Source: Plasmodium coatneyi (taxonomy: Eukaryota; Apicomplexa; Aconoidasida; Haemosporida; Plasmodiidae). From it: a stretch of 64,000 nucleotides of DNA. The notes under the pieces were generated by a model that was given only the letters and a program-made list of their open reading frames with translations, searched no databases and was not told where the DNA came from. A program made the position numbers and the translations under genes. The stretch covers positions 1,736,001 to 1,800,000 of the forward strand of contig NC_033562.1 in NCBI RefSeq assembly GCF_001680005.1. The letters run 5' to 3'. This document shows, in pieces, positions 37,415-49,479 of the stretch. Position 1 is the stretch's first letter. The number at the start of each line of letters is the position of its first letter.

Positions 37415-38420
37415 ATGGTGACGGAACTGGATGGTTTCGGGGTAGAAGATGAGGTATGGCGCACACACGTTCCATTTTCCTTCCTATTCAAAATGCATAT
37501 ATACACACATATATACATATATATGTATATACACATATATGTATATATATACATACATATATTTATATATATATATATATATACTTGCTTCCTTACATCT
37601 TCTACAGGAACAAACCTTGGAAAAAACCTTACCTTCCCATCAAAATTTCTACGAAAAATTTGGTGGGACCTACATAGATCATAAAACTGACTGCAATGGA
37701 AAATTAACTGACCTCGAGAGTTTAAAAACTAAGATGGGAGATCATGCTGATAAAATTCTGGACGCCGCATGCTACGTCTACAAAGAATATGACAAAGAAG
37801 GCAGATTTTTCACAAGGGAAACCTGTTACTTTCTTTATTTCTGGATTGGGCAACAATTATCTAAAGAACCTGCAAGTACCAACTTCAAGGATGACCTAAA
37901 TGACATTTGTACAAAAATGATGGACATCAACATATTCAAAGAAAATGGATGTAAAAGTATATGTGATAAAGTTGAAAAAACTACCTTTGGTCACATGAAA
38001 GCAGTATTTGATTTTTTATATGACCACAGTACCATACGGGCACTACTGCGGAGCGCTGGATCAGAAGTTATTGGTGAATGCGATACTTATTTGCAGAATA
38101 TAAAAGCAGCAGAAAGCGCAGTGGCTACACATTGTAAGACCAACGGAAGTGATAAATATTGTACAAATTTTCGGTTTGGAAATGGGCCCACCATTGAAGG
38201 GGCACTGTCGAGGTTAAAAATTAAATTAACATCTGCAAAGCAAAGAATAGCAGAGGAAGCACAATCAACACAATCCAAATTAGAAGAAGCCGTACGTGCA
38301 GCTAAAACAACGTCCTCCCTTTCTTCTATATTTGGCACACTCGGAATGACCGCTGTTCCTTTCTTTCTATACAAGGTAATTTAATAGGTACAATTACCAC
38401 AACAAAATGTACAAAATATA

Positions 38421-38453
<33 letters not shown>

Positions 38454-38841
38454 TTCATATATGTATGTATATGAAGTATATATTCCATCCTTCCCCCACC
38501 TCCCTTGCACTTCCATTATACACCTCTTTATTTAGTATGATCTTCTACCTTCTGGAATAAAAGATTTCTTTGGACATAATAATAAAAGTAGAAGAAAAAA
38601 GAAAAGATCAACATCCCGACAACAACAACAACAACAGAAATTGGACGACTCTACCACCGATGGGTGCACAGTAACGGACTCAACAGTAGCAGATTCGACA
38701 GACTTATCAACAATAGACAATTCTACCATATATAATGGTAAATCAAGACCGCCACCACCCAGAACAGGAAGGGCAGCAAATAATAATGGAAGGACACAGC
38801 AACACCAGAGGCAAAGAAATATAAGTTATGGACGTATGTAA
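37415..38841 (+). CDS. kir: KIR variant antigen
   Basis: Exons 37415..37453, 37608..38375, 38536..38841; phase 0; 370 residues. Exon 1 codes MVTELDGFGVEDE. Exon 2 (14-269) has TLPSHQNFYEKF, CYFLYFWIGQQL, FGHMKAVFDFLYDHSTI, DKYCTNF (in place of DPYC), a Lys/Ala/Glu-rich stretch of about 40 residues likely to form a helix (SRLKIKLTSAKQRIAEE), and a membrane span (about 250-269) ending FFLYK. The tail (270-370) opens YDLLPSGIKDFFG, has SRRKKKRSTSRQ, a five-residue Gln run and ends NISYGRM. The upstream sequence near 37237 (GGAAGTATATAAATAATAA) also occurs at 56380, before the other kir that starts MVT. Confidence 0.93.
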
Positions 38842-39913
38842 TGCGTTCCATTAAATTTGATGTTCCCCCAGTGTGAGAATAAATTAACGCAGAGTTTATG
38901 CAGTGTAAAAGGACAGAATGGTATTCCTTCCCTCATTTCTTTTTTTTTTACTTTTTTCTTCTTCTTTTTTTTTTTCCCACCCATTCACTTCACTTATATA
39001 TTGGTTTCACACACATGAACAATGTAAACACACTATTCAAATAATCAAAAAAAAAAAGAAGAGGAAAAAAAAAGAGAAAATATTAAAAAAATAAAAGGGG
39101 GAATATGCAGTAATATATGTAAAAAGTATAATCTACACTTAAAAAAAGGTAAAGGGGAAAAGGGAAAGAAGCTGGGGCGTGAAGGCAAGCTCAAAAAATA
39201 GGTACATACATAATATATAATATGTACACACACACTATTCCTTACATATATATATATGGGTGCGTTCCTTATTTTATATATATTCATAAAAAAAAAAAAA
39301 AAAATATACATGGGTAAGAAGGAAGAAAAAAACTTATATTTGTTATTAAAATGATAATATATATTTTGTTATAAAAATGATAATATATATTTGTTATAAA
39401 AATGATCATTCCTTAAAAAAGGGCAAGGGGAAGGAGACGGGGGTACTATGTATATATATACATATATATATGTATTACACAATGCTTGTTAAAATTTATT
39501 TGATAATTTTTTTTCATAAAAAAAAAGCAATTAAGCATAAAAATATATATGTTGACACATTTTTTTTGGGTCTAGCATGAAATGTGCCAATTGCGACGAA
39601 AGGAAGAACTTAGTACTACTTATAAGTAACAGTGGTATGGAATATGTACAGAATTGTCAAATATTTATTATATAAAAATATATAGGAAGGAACAGCGTAC
39701 TTTTTTAATACAAAAAATCATTGTATGCAAAGGAATATATACATACCTAAAAACACAAATGGTATGAATGGTAAAAAGGGAATAAAACCAATTTATTTCC
39801 TCCATTATTATTACAAAATGTGTGCAGAATAATTATGTTCATAATGTTCATTGTGTCATATAATAATGGAAATATACTGGTATACATGTTTTACTGATTG
39901 TATATTTTTGTAG
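38842..39913. other. Intergenic stretch
   Basis: T and A runs (38940-38975, 39047-39090), repeated AAAATGATAATATATATTTTGTTAT units (39347-39400), and a weak upstream word (CTCAAAAAAT at 39190). The missing first exon of the following gene should lie near 39700-39800, but no candidate is convincing. Confidence 0.5.
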
Positions 39914-40855
39914 GATGCATGTTTGGGAAATTTACCTTCAAATCAAGCGTACAATACATTGAACAGTAAGGATGTTTCGTGCAGTAGGACGAGTGAATTG
40001 CTGAAGAGGTATAAGGATCCTCTGGAAAATGCATTAACACAATATCAAAATATTAAAGATCACACCGAACAAATTGTAAAAGCTTTTTGCCATGTGTCCG
40101 AATTAAGGGAAGATGAATGTTCATTCTATGAAAAGAGATGTGATTTTTTGTTCTATTGGTTGGGTGATATCATCTATAATGATAAAACGGCAACTGGTAA
40201 ATATAGTACCATCATAAAGGAAGTGCATGAGAAGTTGCAACACCTATTCGTAGGTGATGAAAAATGTGAAATGAAATACAATATCAGCAGTTAACATGAT
40301 TTCAAGCAACGAAAAACAATCTTTGACTACTCGAACAACTATGAAACTATAAAACAGTATGTAGACGGTGAAAAGGGCGCCTGTGGGGGAAAATATTCCA
40401 AATACCTCAGTGGAATTATTTCCGCCTGGAATAGTATAAATACTTCCTGCTCCAGGCAAAATGATGATCCGTACTGCACGAAAATTGGAACAATACTTAC
40501 TAGTGACAAGGATCCAAAAAAGCTGAAATCAGAATGTGAATCTAAACATATGACTACTTTTACACCTTTGTCAAACGTGGCGGAAGAAGTGGCCGTTAGT
40601 TATATATATATATATTCAAAATAGACATTTCATATGAAAACTGCATATTTTAATAATATACACACATCTATATATACACGCACATATAATGCTCCATATA
40701 TACATATATATAGTAATATATATATATATATATATGGGGTATATATATACACATGTAGATATAGATATATGCATATATATGGGTATACATATATATGTAG
40801 ACCTACATGTATTTGTATATATATATATATATATATTTGTATGTACATATATATT

Positions 40856-40886
<31 letters not shown>

Positions 40887-42343
40887 AGAGGGCACATAGA
40901 AGTGTGTCCACATATATATATTCTATATATTTTTCTCCTTTAATTACACATTTTGTAGGGTGGAAATCCAGATTCAAAGAAATTACCCTCAGAGCAAGCA
41001 TATGCTCTATTAGATGGAGATCCATGGTGTAGTGTACTTCATGGGGGACAGAAGCAGAAGGAGGAGCAAAGCATAAAGAGGCAACTAGAGACAATATTGA
41101 AGGAATACACGGACATTCATAAGAAGGAAGACGTGGCAAATCAAATTTTACAGAACTATTGTTACGCATGTTGGATGAACGAACAATTGAAGTCGAAATC
41201 GGATCCCGATGATGATAATTCATCCTGTTATTTTTTCTACTTTTGGATTGGTGACAAAATAAATAAAAAATTAAAAGAACCATTACCTACAGGTAAAACT
41301 TTTGGGGGTGCCATGGAAGAAATATACAAAGAACTGGAGGCTTTCCCTGGGGATAATATAAGCATAAAAACGGTGTGCAAAGAATTATACCCAAGAGGTA
41401 CTAAGGTATTATTAGAAGAGCTTAAAAATTTTTTGGATTACGAATATAATATTAAAATTCTGAAGGAAAATTCGAAATGTAAGGAACGTTCCACTAGTAA
41501 AGAGTACACCGCACTCCAGAAGAAGGCTGAAACTGTATATTCACATTTATGTCATTATTGTAAGACTGGTAACAATGAATATTGTGAAAAATTTAAGGAA
41601 GAATATATAAATCAGGATAAATGCAACCAACCGGAGGAACTACCACAACTAACATGCACTGCAGTCAAACCTGCTACAGCAGCAAAACCTGTTGCTGCTA
41701 AACCAGCAGCAGTACGACCTCCTGCTGCAGCCAGTACAACCTGCAGTGCAGGTTCTTCCGGTTTCGGTTCCACTGGAACGTGCAATCCTGGGAAAGTGGG
41801 TTCCGGTTCACAGGTCCCAACAGAAACAAAGAAATTGGAAGAAAATGAAGTTCTTCACACCAGTGGTGGCGTCGCACCTGCTGCGGTCTCCGGTGGACTT
41901 GGCGCAATAGGATTTCCTGCAGTAATGTTCCTTTTATATAAGGTAAGTACAACAATTATAATAGAGCCATATATATATATATATATATATATATGTATAC
42001 ATATATATATATGTATACATATTTGTACACCCTTCCCACCCCCCTCCTTCCATCCACCCTTCTTCCTTTCTTTCTTTCCACTCCTTTTATTTTTTAGTAT
42101 AATCTTTTACCTTCTTTGATAAGCAACAAATTTAAAGGAAGGAGCAGAAAAAAAAGATTCGCCCAAAGCAATTTCGACACACTCACAGAAAGTTCCTCCA
42201 CGTTCGACTCAACAACGCAGTACTGCACAGAAGCGTCTACAGCAGGGTCTACGGAGGAAGATAATTCTACCATCCATAGTGGGCCACCTAGCCGAAGACG
42301 GAAAAATAGAACTGAAAGAAATATTAGTTATCAAAACACGTAA
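39914..42343 (+). pseudogene. kir: Two-domain KIR gene broken by an in-frame stop
   Basis: Exons 39914..40594, 40959..41942, 42098..42343. Domain 1 has NLPSNQAYNTL and CDFLFYWLGDII, then an in-frame TAA at 40292-40294, after which the same frame continues with FKQRKTIFDYSNNYETI and DPYCTKI up to a phase-0 donor. Domain 2 has KLPSEQAYALL, CYFFYFWIGDKI, LEELKNFLDYEYNI, NEYCEKF, a Pro/Ala-rich stalk (AKPVAAKPAAVRPPAAA) and a membrane span ending FLLYK. The tail has SRKKRFAQSNFDTLTE and ends NISYQNT. No micro-exon was found before domain 1 and none between the domains. The layout parallels the gene at 20520. Domain 2 alone may still be usable if it has its own start, which I could not find. Confidence 0.8.
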
Positions 42344-43349
42344 CAACACACACACATTGTAATACATTTGGAATGTAACATTTGGAAAGGGAATGTTTCC
42401 TTCCTGGAGGAAGAGCATAAATAACACCGCGTACAGTTCATACAATCCAAAAAGCAGGTTGACATTCCTTTCTCTCTCCTTTTTTTTTTTTTTTAATATT
42501 ATGAATTAATTCAATTCAATTTAATTTTTTTCTTTTTCTTTTTTGTCGCAATTTTTTTCTGTGTGACAAAATTTATATTAGGGCAATTTTTTTTTGGGAC
42601 AATTTTTTCTCTGTGACAAAATTTATATTAGGGCAATTTTTTTTTGGGACAATTTTTTCTCTGTGACAAATTTATAAATAGGGCATTTTCTTTTTTTTAG
42701 ACTAATTTTTTTTTTTTTTGTGAAATTTTTTCTCTGTGACAAATTTATATATTAGGGCATTCTTCTTTATGACAATTTCCTTTTTTGGACAACTTCCTTT
42801 TTTTTGTGCAATTTTTTCTATGTGACAAAATTTATATATTAGGGCAATTTTTTTAACAATTTTATTTTTGACAAATTTATATTAGGCCATTTTTTTGGAC
42901 AATTTTTTGTGCAATTCTTTTTCTTTTATTGCAATTTTTTCCTGTGACAATTCATTAGGGCATTTTTTTTGAGAAATTTATTAAGGTAAGAAAAGTTTTG
43001 AAGGTAAAGATTTGTAACAAAAAAAATTTAATGAACATATATTTTGGATCCTTCAATAAAGAAGAAATTTACCAAAGAAATCAAAATAAAGTGGGGAAGA
43101 AAATTTTTTTTTCCCCGGCTTATTATTAATTACAAATGAACATATAAACAATTTATTACATAATAGAGAAAAAAAAAAGAAAAAAAAAAAAAATGTTTAC
43201 TTACACCCTAAACCCGGAATCTGAACTTGGAACGTGCTCCTTAGGAACAAAGTCTTCCTTCCCTAAACCCGGAATCTGAACTTGGAACGTGCTCCTTAGG
43301 AACAAAGTCTTCCTTCCCTAAACCCGGAATCTGAACTTGGAACCTGCTC
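42344..43349. other. Tail-to-tail spacer between kir and SICAvar 3' ends
   Basis: After the kir stop: ACACACACATTGTAATACATTTGGAATG (usual kir flank), then a tandem array (42530-42980), then AAATAAAGTGGGGAAGAAAATTTTT and AACATATAAACAATTTATTA, which recur at 52390-52450 and 58790-58950 before the other SICAvar 3' ends. Confidence 0.7.
42530..42980. repeat. GACAATTTTTTCTCTGTGACAAATTTATATTAGGGC array
   Basis: About seven diverged units of 50-65 bases. Two at about 42555-42675 are almost identical. Confidence 0.85.
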
Positions 43350-43470
43350 CTAAGGAACACCTTCCTTAGAGATAAAGTTTTCCTTAGGAATAAAGTCTTC
43401 TTCCCTAAACCAGGAATGTGAACTTTGAACCTGTTCCTTAGGAACAACTTCCTTAGGAACATTAACTTCA
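43201..43470 (-). repeat. SICAvar tail minisatellite, 54-55 base units
   Basis: On the coding (minus) strand, units read GTTCCAAGTTCAGATTCCGGG, then TTTAGGGAAG(G)AAGAC, then TTTGTTCCTAAGGAG. The first two units at 43210-43320 are 55 bases, because GAAGGAAGAC replaces GAAGAAGAC, so the reading frame shifts from unit to unit. The usual family end SDSGFRV-stop sits at 43201 but is out of frame with the exon above it. Confidence 0.85.
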
Positions 43471-43808
43471 GAAACACTTTTCTCTTTCATGAACTCTGAT
43501 CCCATGAATTCTTGAACCAAAATTTCAAAAAAGTCCTCCTTCGTCGAATGTATGTCCCCTTTTTGACATTCGTCTAAGACTTCTAAATGAATATCAATAA
43601 TCATGCGGCGATTGACACGACGGCCAGGACTTTCCCTTTTCCTCCTTATCTTTGGTGTTGATCTTGGCTTGCATTCCTTTACTAAGGTATATTCACGTGG
43701 ACGAGGTTGGTCCGCATGGTCCATGATTTGTTCTTGTAAGATTGGACCACGTATTTGATAAGCTCTTCTGTAACGTTTTCTTGTTTTACGAAGAATTCCA
43801 AAGTACTG

Positions 43809-43842
<34 letters not shown>

Positions 43843-46800
43843 AAAAAAATGTTTCTTTAATAGGGGCGCGAAATGTTTGTTCACACACCACAGTAATTAC
43901 TACTTCAAACCCTAAAATGCGAAATCCTACACATACACCCCTAAAATGCGAAATCCTACACATACACCCCTAAAATGAGAAATCCTACACATACACACCC
44001 TGAATGCGAAACTTTACAGCCACTCTTTCCTTCTTTTTTTTTTTTTTTTAATAGACTTTTTTTTTTTTGTATCGATTTTTTTTTTCTACTTTTCCTTATT
44101 TTGTTTTATTTTTTTTTGTTCTAATATTAATTTTTTTTTCCTTTTTTTTTGTTACCTTCCAAAGGAGATAGGTCATAGCAGAGATACCAAGGAACACAGG
44201 AATGGTAGGAATGTATGGAGTAAGGAGGTCGGAAGGGACGATCCCTTCAATCGTTAACTTCCTCGGTCCCTGTGGTTTAATTCCACCTGCTGGTTGTTGT
44301 GGTTCTGGTACAGGTTGTGTTTCCCCAGGGAGACCCTGGGGACCTGGAACCGGACCTTTCACTTCCGTATCATCAACAGTAGGTTCAGCTTCAGCACCAG
44401 TTTTATGTGTTGCACTGGAAGCAGGAGGTGGGGCGGCGGGTGCTGCAGGTTTCAGACCTAAGGAGTGAATGAGGTAGGAACATGTCAATTAAGTAGTTTT
44501 CAGGGTAATAAAACACGTATCATTTTTTGCGTGTATTCTTGTGCACACTTTTTCATGAGTAAACGTTTTTTGGATTCTTACCTGGAGCTTGAGGAAGAGG
44601 CACCGATGGACCTTCCTCACCACCTGTCACCCCTTCCAATAATTTAGGATCAGGTTCTGGCGGAAGTTTCACAGTACCTGTAGACAGTTCAATAGTAGCG
44701 GGGCCACCAGCTTCAGGAAGGATGGTATCTACCATATCGATCTCATTTGTAGGGCGCGGAGGTTTAGCAGCTTGTGCATCAAGTTGGTGATTGGTGGAAT
44801 AAGTGGTCTGACATATGTTAGTTATTTCTTCCAGACCTTGCTCTATTTCTGGCTTATTGTTCTCATCATTGTCAAGCATTCCTTTCACTTTGTCCTTTAC
44901 ATTGGTTTTATTACCCTCTTCGCCTATTTCACAATCTTTAAGGTTAGTTATCCTTTCACACTTAACACAGTTAGCTTCACCCCCAATCTTACACCAATCA
45001 TCCATCTTTTCATTTCCTCTCTGAAACATTTTTTTTATTCCTACTTCTGTGATACCACAGGAAGTTCCTGCGGTGAGCAATTTATCTGCTAATGCATTGA
45101 GTAGGATACAAGACATTGTTCTCTTGAATAATTGGTTATCCTTCTGGTGCTTGGGGCTGTCCTTTCCATCTACAGGAATCTTATATATGTGTTCTAATCC
45201 CTTTACAATGAGCTCACATGCCTTCTTATTAGCAGGGCCATTTGTACCACCGTTACCCTGAAAGTCTTGACATTCATCCCCCACAGCTTTTCTAACACTA
45301 GTCATAGCAGTAGAAAGTTTCTTTAAATCTGCCCCGATATCACCATCACTCCACATTACATCCTACATTCACGGGGAAGGAGGAAACATATATGTACACC
45401 CAAAGTGTACAGATAATGCACGCTCTCCCTTTTCTCTTAACATATGTAAAATTCACTACCAATTGAATAGTCCTCCACTATAGAGGAGTGTATTGTCTCC
45501 TACCGGGTCCCTGTCGGGTCGGTTAACTTTCCATTTATTTGCTACACATTGTGCGCGTGCACATAGGGTATTATTCTTGCTGGTGCAGTGATCATCTACA
45601 AGGAAAGAAGGCGAAAAAGAAACAGATTGAATGAGTGAGTGTGAAAGAAGGAAAGCGGTCTAAGGAAGACTGTGAAGGTGTGTATATGACGGAGTAGTGG
45701 TGGTAGGGTAGATTGCTTCTTCCTTCTTCTACCCTCCTTCCTTTCCTCCCTAGACATCCTTCCTTCCTCCTCCTTAGACCCCATCATCTCATGGAACCTC
45801 CTTCGTCCTTATACACCTTCCCTCCTTAGACCCATCCTTCCTCCTCCTTAGACCCATCCTTCCTCCTCCTTAGACCCATCCTTCCTCCTCCTTAGACCCA
45901 TCCTTCCTCCTCCTTAGACCCATCCTTCCTCCTCCTTAGACCCATCCTTCCTCCTCCTTAGACCCATCCTTCCTCCTCCTTAGACCCATCCTTCCTCCTC
46001 CTTAGACCCATCCTTCCTCCTCCTTAGACCCATCCTTCCTCCTCCTTAGACCTTTCCTTATCTCCGACCATGAACCCTAAACCCCGAAACCCTTCTTCCA
46101 TTCCTCCTTAGGCCCTTTCCTTCCATCCTTAATCTCTAACTTCCTCCTCCTACTTAAACCCTCCTTTCCTTCCTCCATTTATTTATTCCATTTCCTTTTT
46201 TCCTTTACTTATACCCTCCCTTCAGGAGGATAATAGAATATCACCCCCCCCCTCCCCCCCACAACTAATGATTCGTCTACCCCTCCACATTTTCCACAAT
46301 CGCTGTGTTCCTCTGTCCCGTTCCCCCTTGTCCGGTTCTCACCTTTCTAAGAATGTCGCCCTTGTCCAGCCTTCCCCCTGTTCAGTTCACCGCCCCTCTA
46401 CAGTCTCCACCTTGTTTCGCTGCACCCAGTTTCCGCTTGGCTCGTCTGCGAGGAGTTTTTCCGCAAAGGCAGGATCCTCCTTTAATTTATGGGAACTTCT
46501 CCTGTCTGCGAACTCTTCCTCTAAATAAATTACAACCTTCCTTTTTAAAACACCTGACAATAAACCCTAAACCCTAAACGTAAACCCTAAGCCCTAAACC
46601 CTAAACCCTAAACCCTAAACATAAACCCTAAGCCCTAAACCCTAAACGTAAACCCTAAGCCCTGAACCCTAAACCCTAAAAGTAAACCCTGAACCCTAAG
46701 CCCTCAAAGCTAAACCCTAAACACCAAACCGTGAAACCTAAACCGCGAACCCTAAACCGTGAACCCTAAACCCTAAATACAAAACCCTAAAAATCCTAAC

Positions 46801-49199
46801 GCGAAATCCTAAACCCAATACCCTTACACCCTGAATCCTAAATCTTGAACACCAAACCTTATTCGCTAAACACTAAACCCTGAGATCTAAACCGTGAACC
46901 CTAAACCCTGAAACCTGAACCCTAAAACTTGAACTCTAAAAACTAAACACTAAACATTAAAACCTTGAACCCTAAACCCTGAACCCTAAACCATGAACCC
47001 TAAGACTTGAACTCTAATTCATAAACCCTGAATCCTTCCTTTCTCCCTCTTTACTAAGCGTTATGGGAGATGCAGTTGTTAGGGCGCTGGTTGGTGGAAA
47101 GGAAAGTTGTTAGTGATGGTAGGTGCATGGTGGAAGGAAGGAACATTGTTCGGGATGTTAGGTGGAAGGAAGGTTGTTAGGGGTGGTTGGTGGGTGTTTG
47201 ATGGACGAAGGTTGTTATGTGGTTGGGTGGTAGATTTGTGGGTGTGATTAGATTGGTGGTGATGATTAGGGTGGCTTACTTTCTTTTATGGCTTTGTCCA
47301 AGACTTCCTGGGCTCTTTGAGTCAATTCCTTCTCCTGGACTTCACTGCTTCCGGCTTTAACACTGTCTCTGAAATTCTTGAGCCCGTCTAGTAGTGCTTC
47401 CAGAACACCCTTAGGAAAAGTTTCATTCTCTTCCCGTATAATGAATTTTTCACCGTCGTGCATTTCTATTTCTAATTTTTTGAGGGTTTCTCTGCTAACT
47501 TCCGCTTTCCTATTGCCTGCTGGACAATTCTCATTCCCTTGCAACTGCACTATGTGGAGTGCAGTTTTCCTTGGATTTACTTGCTTTAATCCTTTCGTCG
47601 GTTCTTCCCCTCTACTATAGTTATCTATCCATTCACTAATCTGCTGCCAAATTAACCTTCCTCCCATTTTTAAACTCTTGAGTTCCAGTCCTTTACATAA
47701 TTGATTCCCATCACTAAAAACCCTAGTTTTCCTTATCCCGTCCACTCCACCCTGAACTACATCTACTACTTTATTCAGGTCACAATGTGGTAGTAACATT
47801 TTCATCATGGTTACTTTCCCAAGTAGACATCTATAATACGATTGTAGTTCCTTTTTTTTTGGTGTAATATTATTATCTTCCCTTTTTACCCAATGGAAGT
47901 ACCCCTGTGGGCCCCAATTTTCTACCCCTTCCCATTTTTGCACTAATCCATCGATCCAGAATTGTAATCGCAATAGAATTTTGCATAGCTCCTTAGTTTT
48001 AGGGTTCCAGCCTCTCTCGGAACAGTACCCTTTATCATTAAACCCATCCCTCTGTATATTATCCATCATGTCGTTGAAGACTTCTTTCATGTCTTTCCAT
48101 ATTCCTTCCTATAAAGTGTAGTATCATGAATACATATATACATATATATGTAGGTGCATGAATTATTTCATATGCCCTTAAATTGTATACTACGCACTAT
48201 TATTCCATACTATATTATTTTTATATTATATCATTTTACTTCTACACTCTATTTAAAGTTCCTTACACTTATTCCCTCCTTCATGGGATCACCATTTACT
48301 AGTATCCATTTCACCACCAAGTTCGATATGAACTTAAACCTCAGGTCGTCCACCATTTGGGCTTCTCCCATTCCTGCTGGTGACCTAGTAGTCACGGAAC
48401 CACCGTTATGCAGAAGACCTGCTCCTACTCCCTTTCCACTTTTACTGTATTCCTGTGGACATGGATCTTTATCCATTTTGCTGTACGCTTCTCGTATAAG
48501 TCCCTTCCCTCCCTTCGTTTTACCCCATATGTATTTTAAGGCATCTACACCACCTACCTTCATACTCTTCAATTCTCCATATTCACACTTATAACACATT
48601 ATCCCATCTGTGAAACCGTCGCACAATGTGTTTACTCCATGGGCAGCGTGTTCCATAACTTCCTTTGCGCCACAATATTTCCCTACGTATAGGTGCAACC
48701 ATACCCTCATAATAGCACAATACACGTGCGCCTGTAGTTCCTTACCAATGTCCATTTCCCCTTCATGAGGGCTTATTTTTTGTATTCTCCATAAATTTTC
48801 GAAAATAAATGTGCACCACTCTTTGTCTATTCCTTCCATTTTTTCCTTACGGCTATATTTACTTTCACACCAGGTCTCCCCTACTCCACTATCATCATAA
48901 TTATTTGCATCCTTAAAAAAATCGTCAATCCATTCCTTAATCTTCCACATTAGTTGCATCTGTGAATTGAATAAATGAATACATATATTCACCCTTTCCC
49001 TATTTGCCCATTCTATTATTTGATACTGCAATGTATGCGCACGTGCATTATGCACATGCACACTACTGAAGTAAGTAGTAGGGCATTAAATACATACCCT
49101 ATCTTGAATTTTCCTCTCCTCCAATCCTTTCTTTTGGAACCAAGTATTCTTCAAATCTTTAAATATCCTATCTTCATCAGGACCCCTCGGCGGAGCCAT
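43350..49199 (-). CDS. SICAvar: SICAvar-type variant antigen, seven exons
   Basis: Minus-strand exons 49098..49199, 48267..48959, 47280..48108, 45504..45595, 44582..45362, 44156..44457, 43350..43805; phases 0,0,1,0,1,0; 1084 residues. Exon 1 (MAPPRGPDEDRIFKDLKNTW) has no signal peptide. Exon 2 holds a Cys/Trp-rich N-terminal domain (MQLMWKIKEWIDDFF); exon 3 is similar in type (MKEVFNDMMDN). Exons 4-5 form a Cys-rich block (NDHCTSKNNTLC) with a Pro-rich end. Exon 6 has a Pro/Gly stalk and a membrane span at about 914-933 ending YLLWK. Exon 7 is the conserved cytoplasmic tail (RRMIIDIHLEVLDECQ, EDFFEILVQEFMGSEF), ending in repeats and stopping at a TAG made by an extra T. SICA antigens sit on the infected red cell. 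It is short for the family. Intron 3 is 1.68 kb of repeats. Confidence 0.88.
43905..44000. repeat. CCTAAAATGCGAAATCCTACACATACAC repeat
   Basis: About three and a half units of 29 bases in the last intron of the SICAvar gene. The same words are at 53110-53165, upstream of the orphan SICAvar last exon, showing that the orphan kept part of this intron. Confidence 0.85.
45829..46050. repeat. CCCATCCTTCCTCCTCCTTAGA tandem array
   Basis: Ten near-perfect 22-base units in SICAvar intron 3. No unique spacers, so not a CRISPR array. Confidence 0.95.
46555..47030. repeat. Internal telomere-like repeat inside a SICAvar intron
   Basis: About 475 bases of AAACCCTAAACCCTAAGCCCTGAACCC units, the C-rich strand of the GGGTTTA/GGGTTCA telomere repeat; the first 130 bases are the most regular. 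Lies within intron 3 (45596-47279), with the G-rich strand being the transcribed-sense strand of the gene. Confidence 0.93.
47050..47270. repeat. GGTTGTTAGGGGTGGTTGGTGGAAGGAA repeats
   Basis: Irregular G-rich units just inside intron 3 next to exon 3. The reverse complement (CCACCAACCACCCCTAACAACCTTCC) makes up the block at 51350-51750, and another copy is at 60190-60300 in an intron of the next SICAvar gene. Confidence 0.8.
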
Positions 49200-49479
49200 T
49201 TTTTTTTAATACACTACACAATAACTTTCTCACTCATTAAATAAAAGTAGTACTTTACTAAGTATTCTGTATACACAGAATGTACGTACATCCATTCCTC
49301 CCTTCTTCCGAAAATATTTCTTTACCTTTTCTTTTTTCCTACTCTCCATTTTATTATTTTTATTCGTTTTTTTTTTTTTTTTTTTTTCCTTTACCTTCTT
49401 TTTCCAAATTTCCTTATTTTTTCATGGTGCACCCTCCTGCAGAATACCCTATCAATATGTGTCCTATCCTCACAATTCT

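Noticed and set aside
45829..46050. Regular 22-base repeats looked at as a possible CRISPR array
   Set aside because: Units are contiguous with no unique spacers, and the genome is eukaryotic.
46555..47030. Possible chromosome end
   Set aside because: Exons of one SICAvar gene lie on both sides and join in phase, so the telomere-like block is internal.
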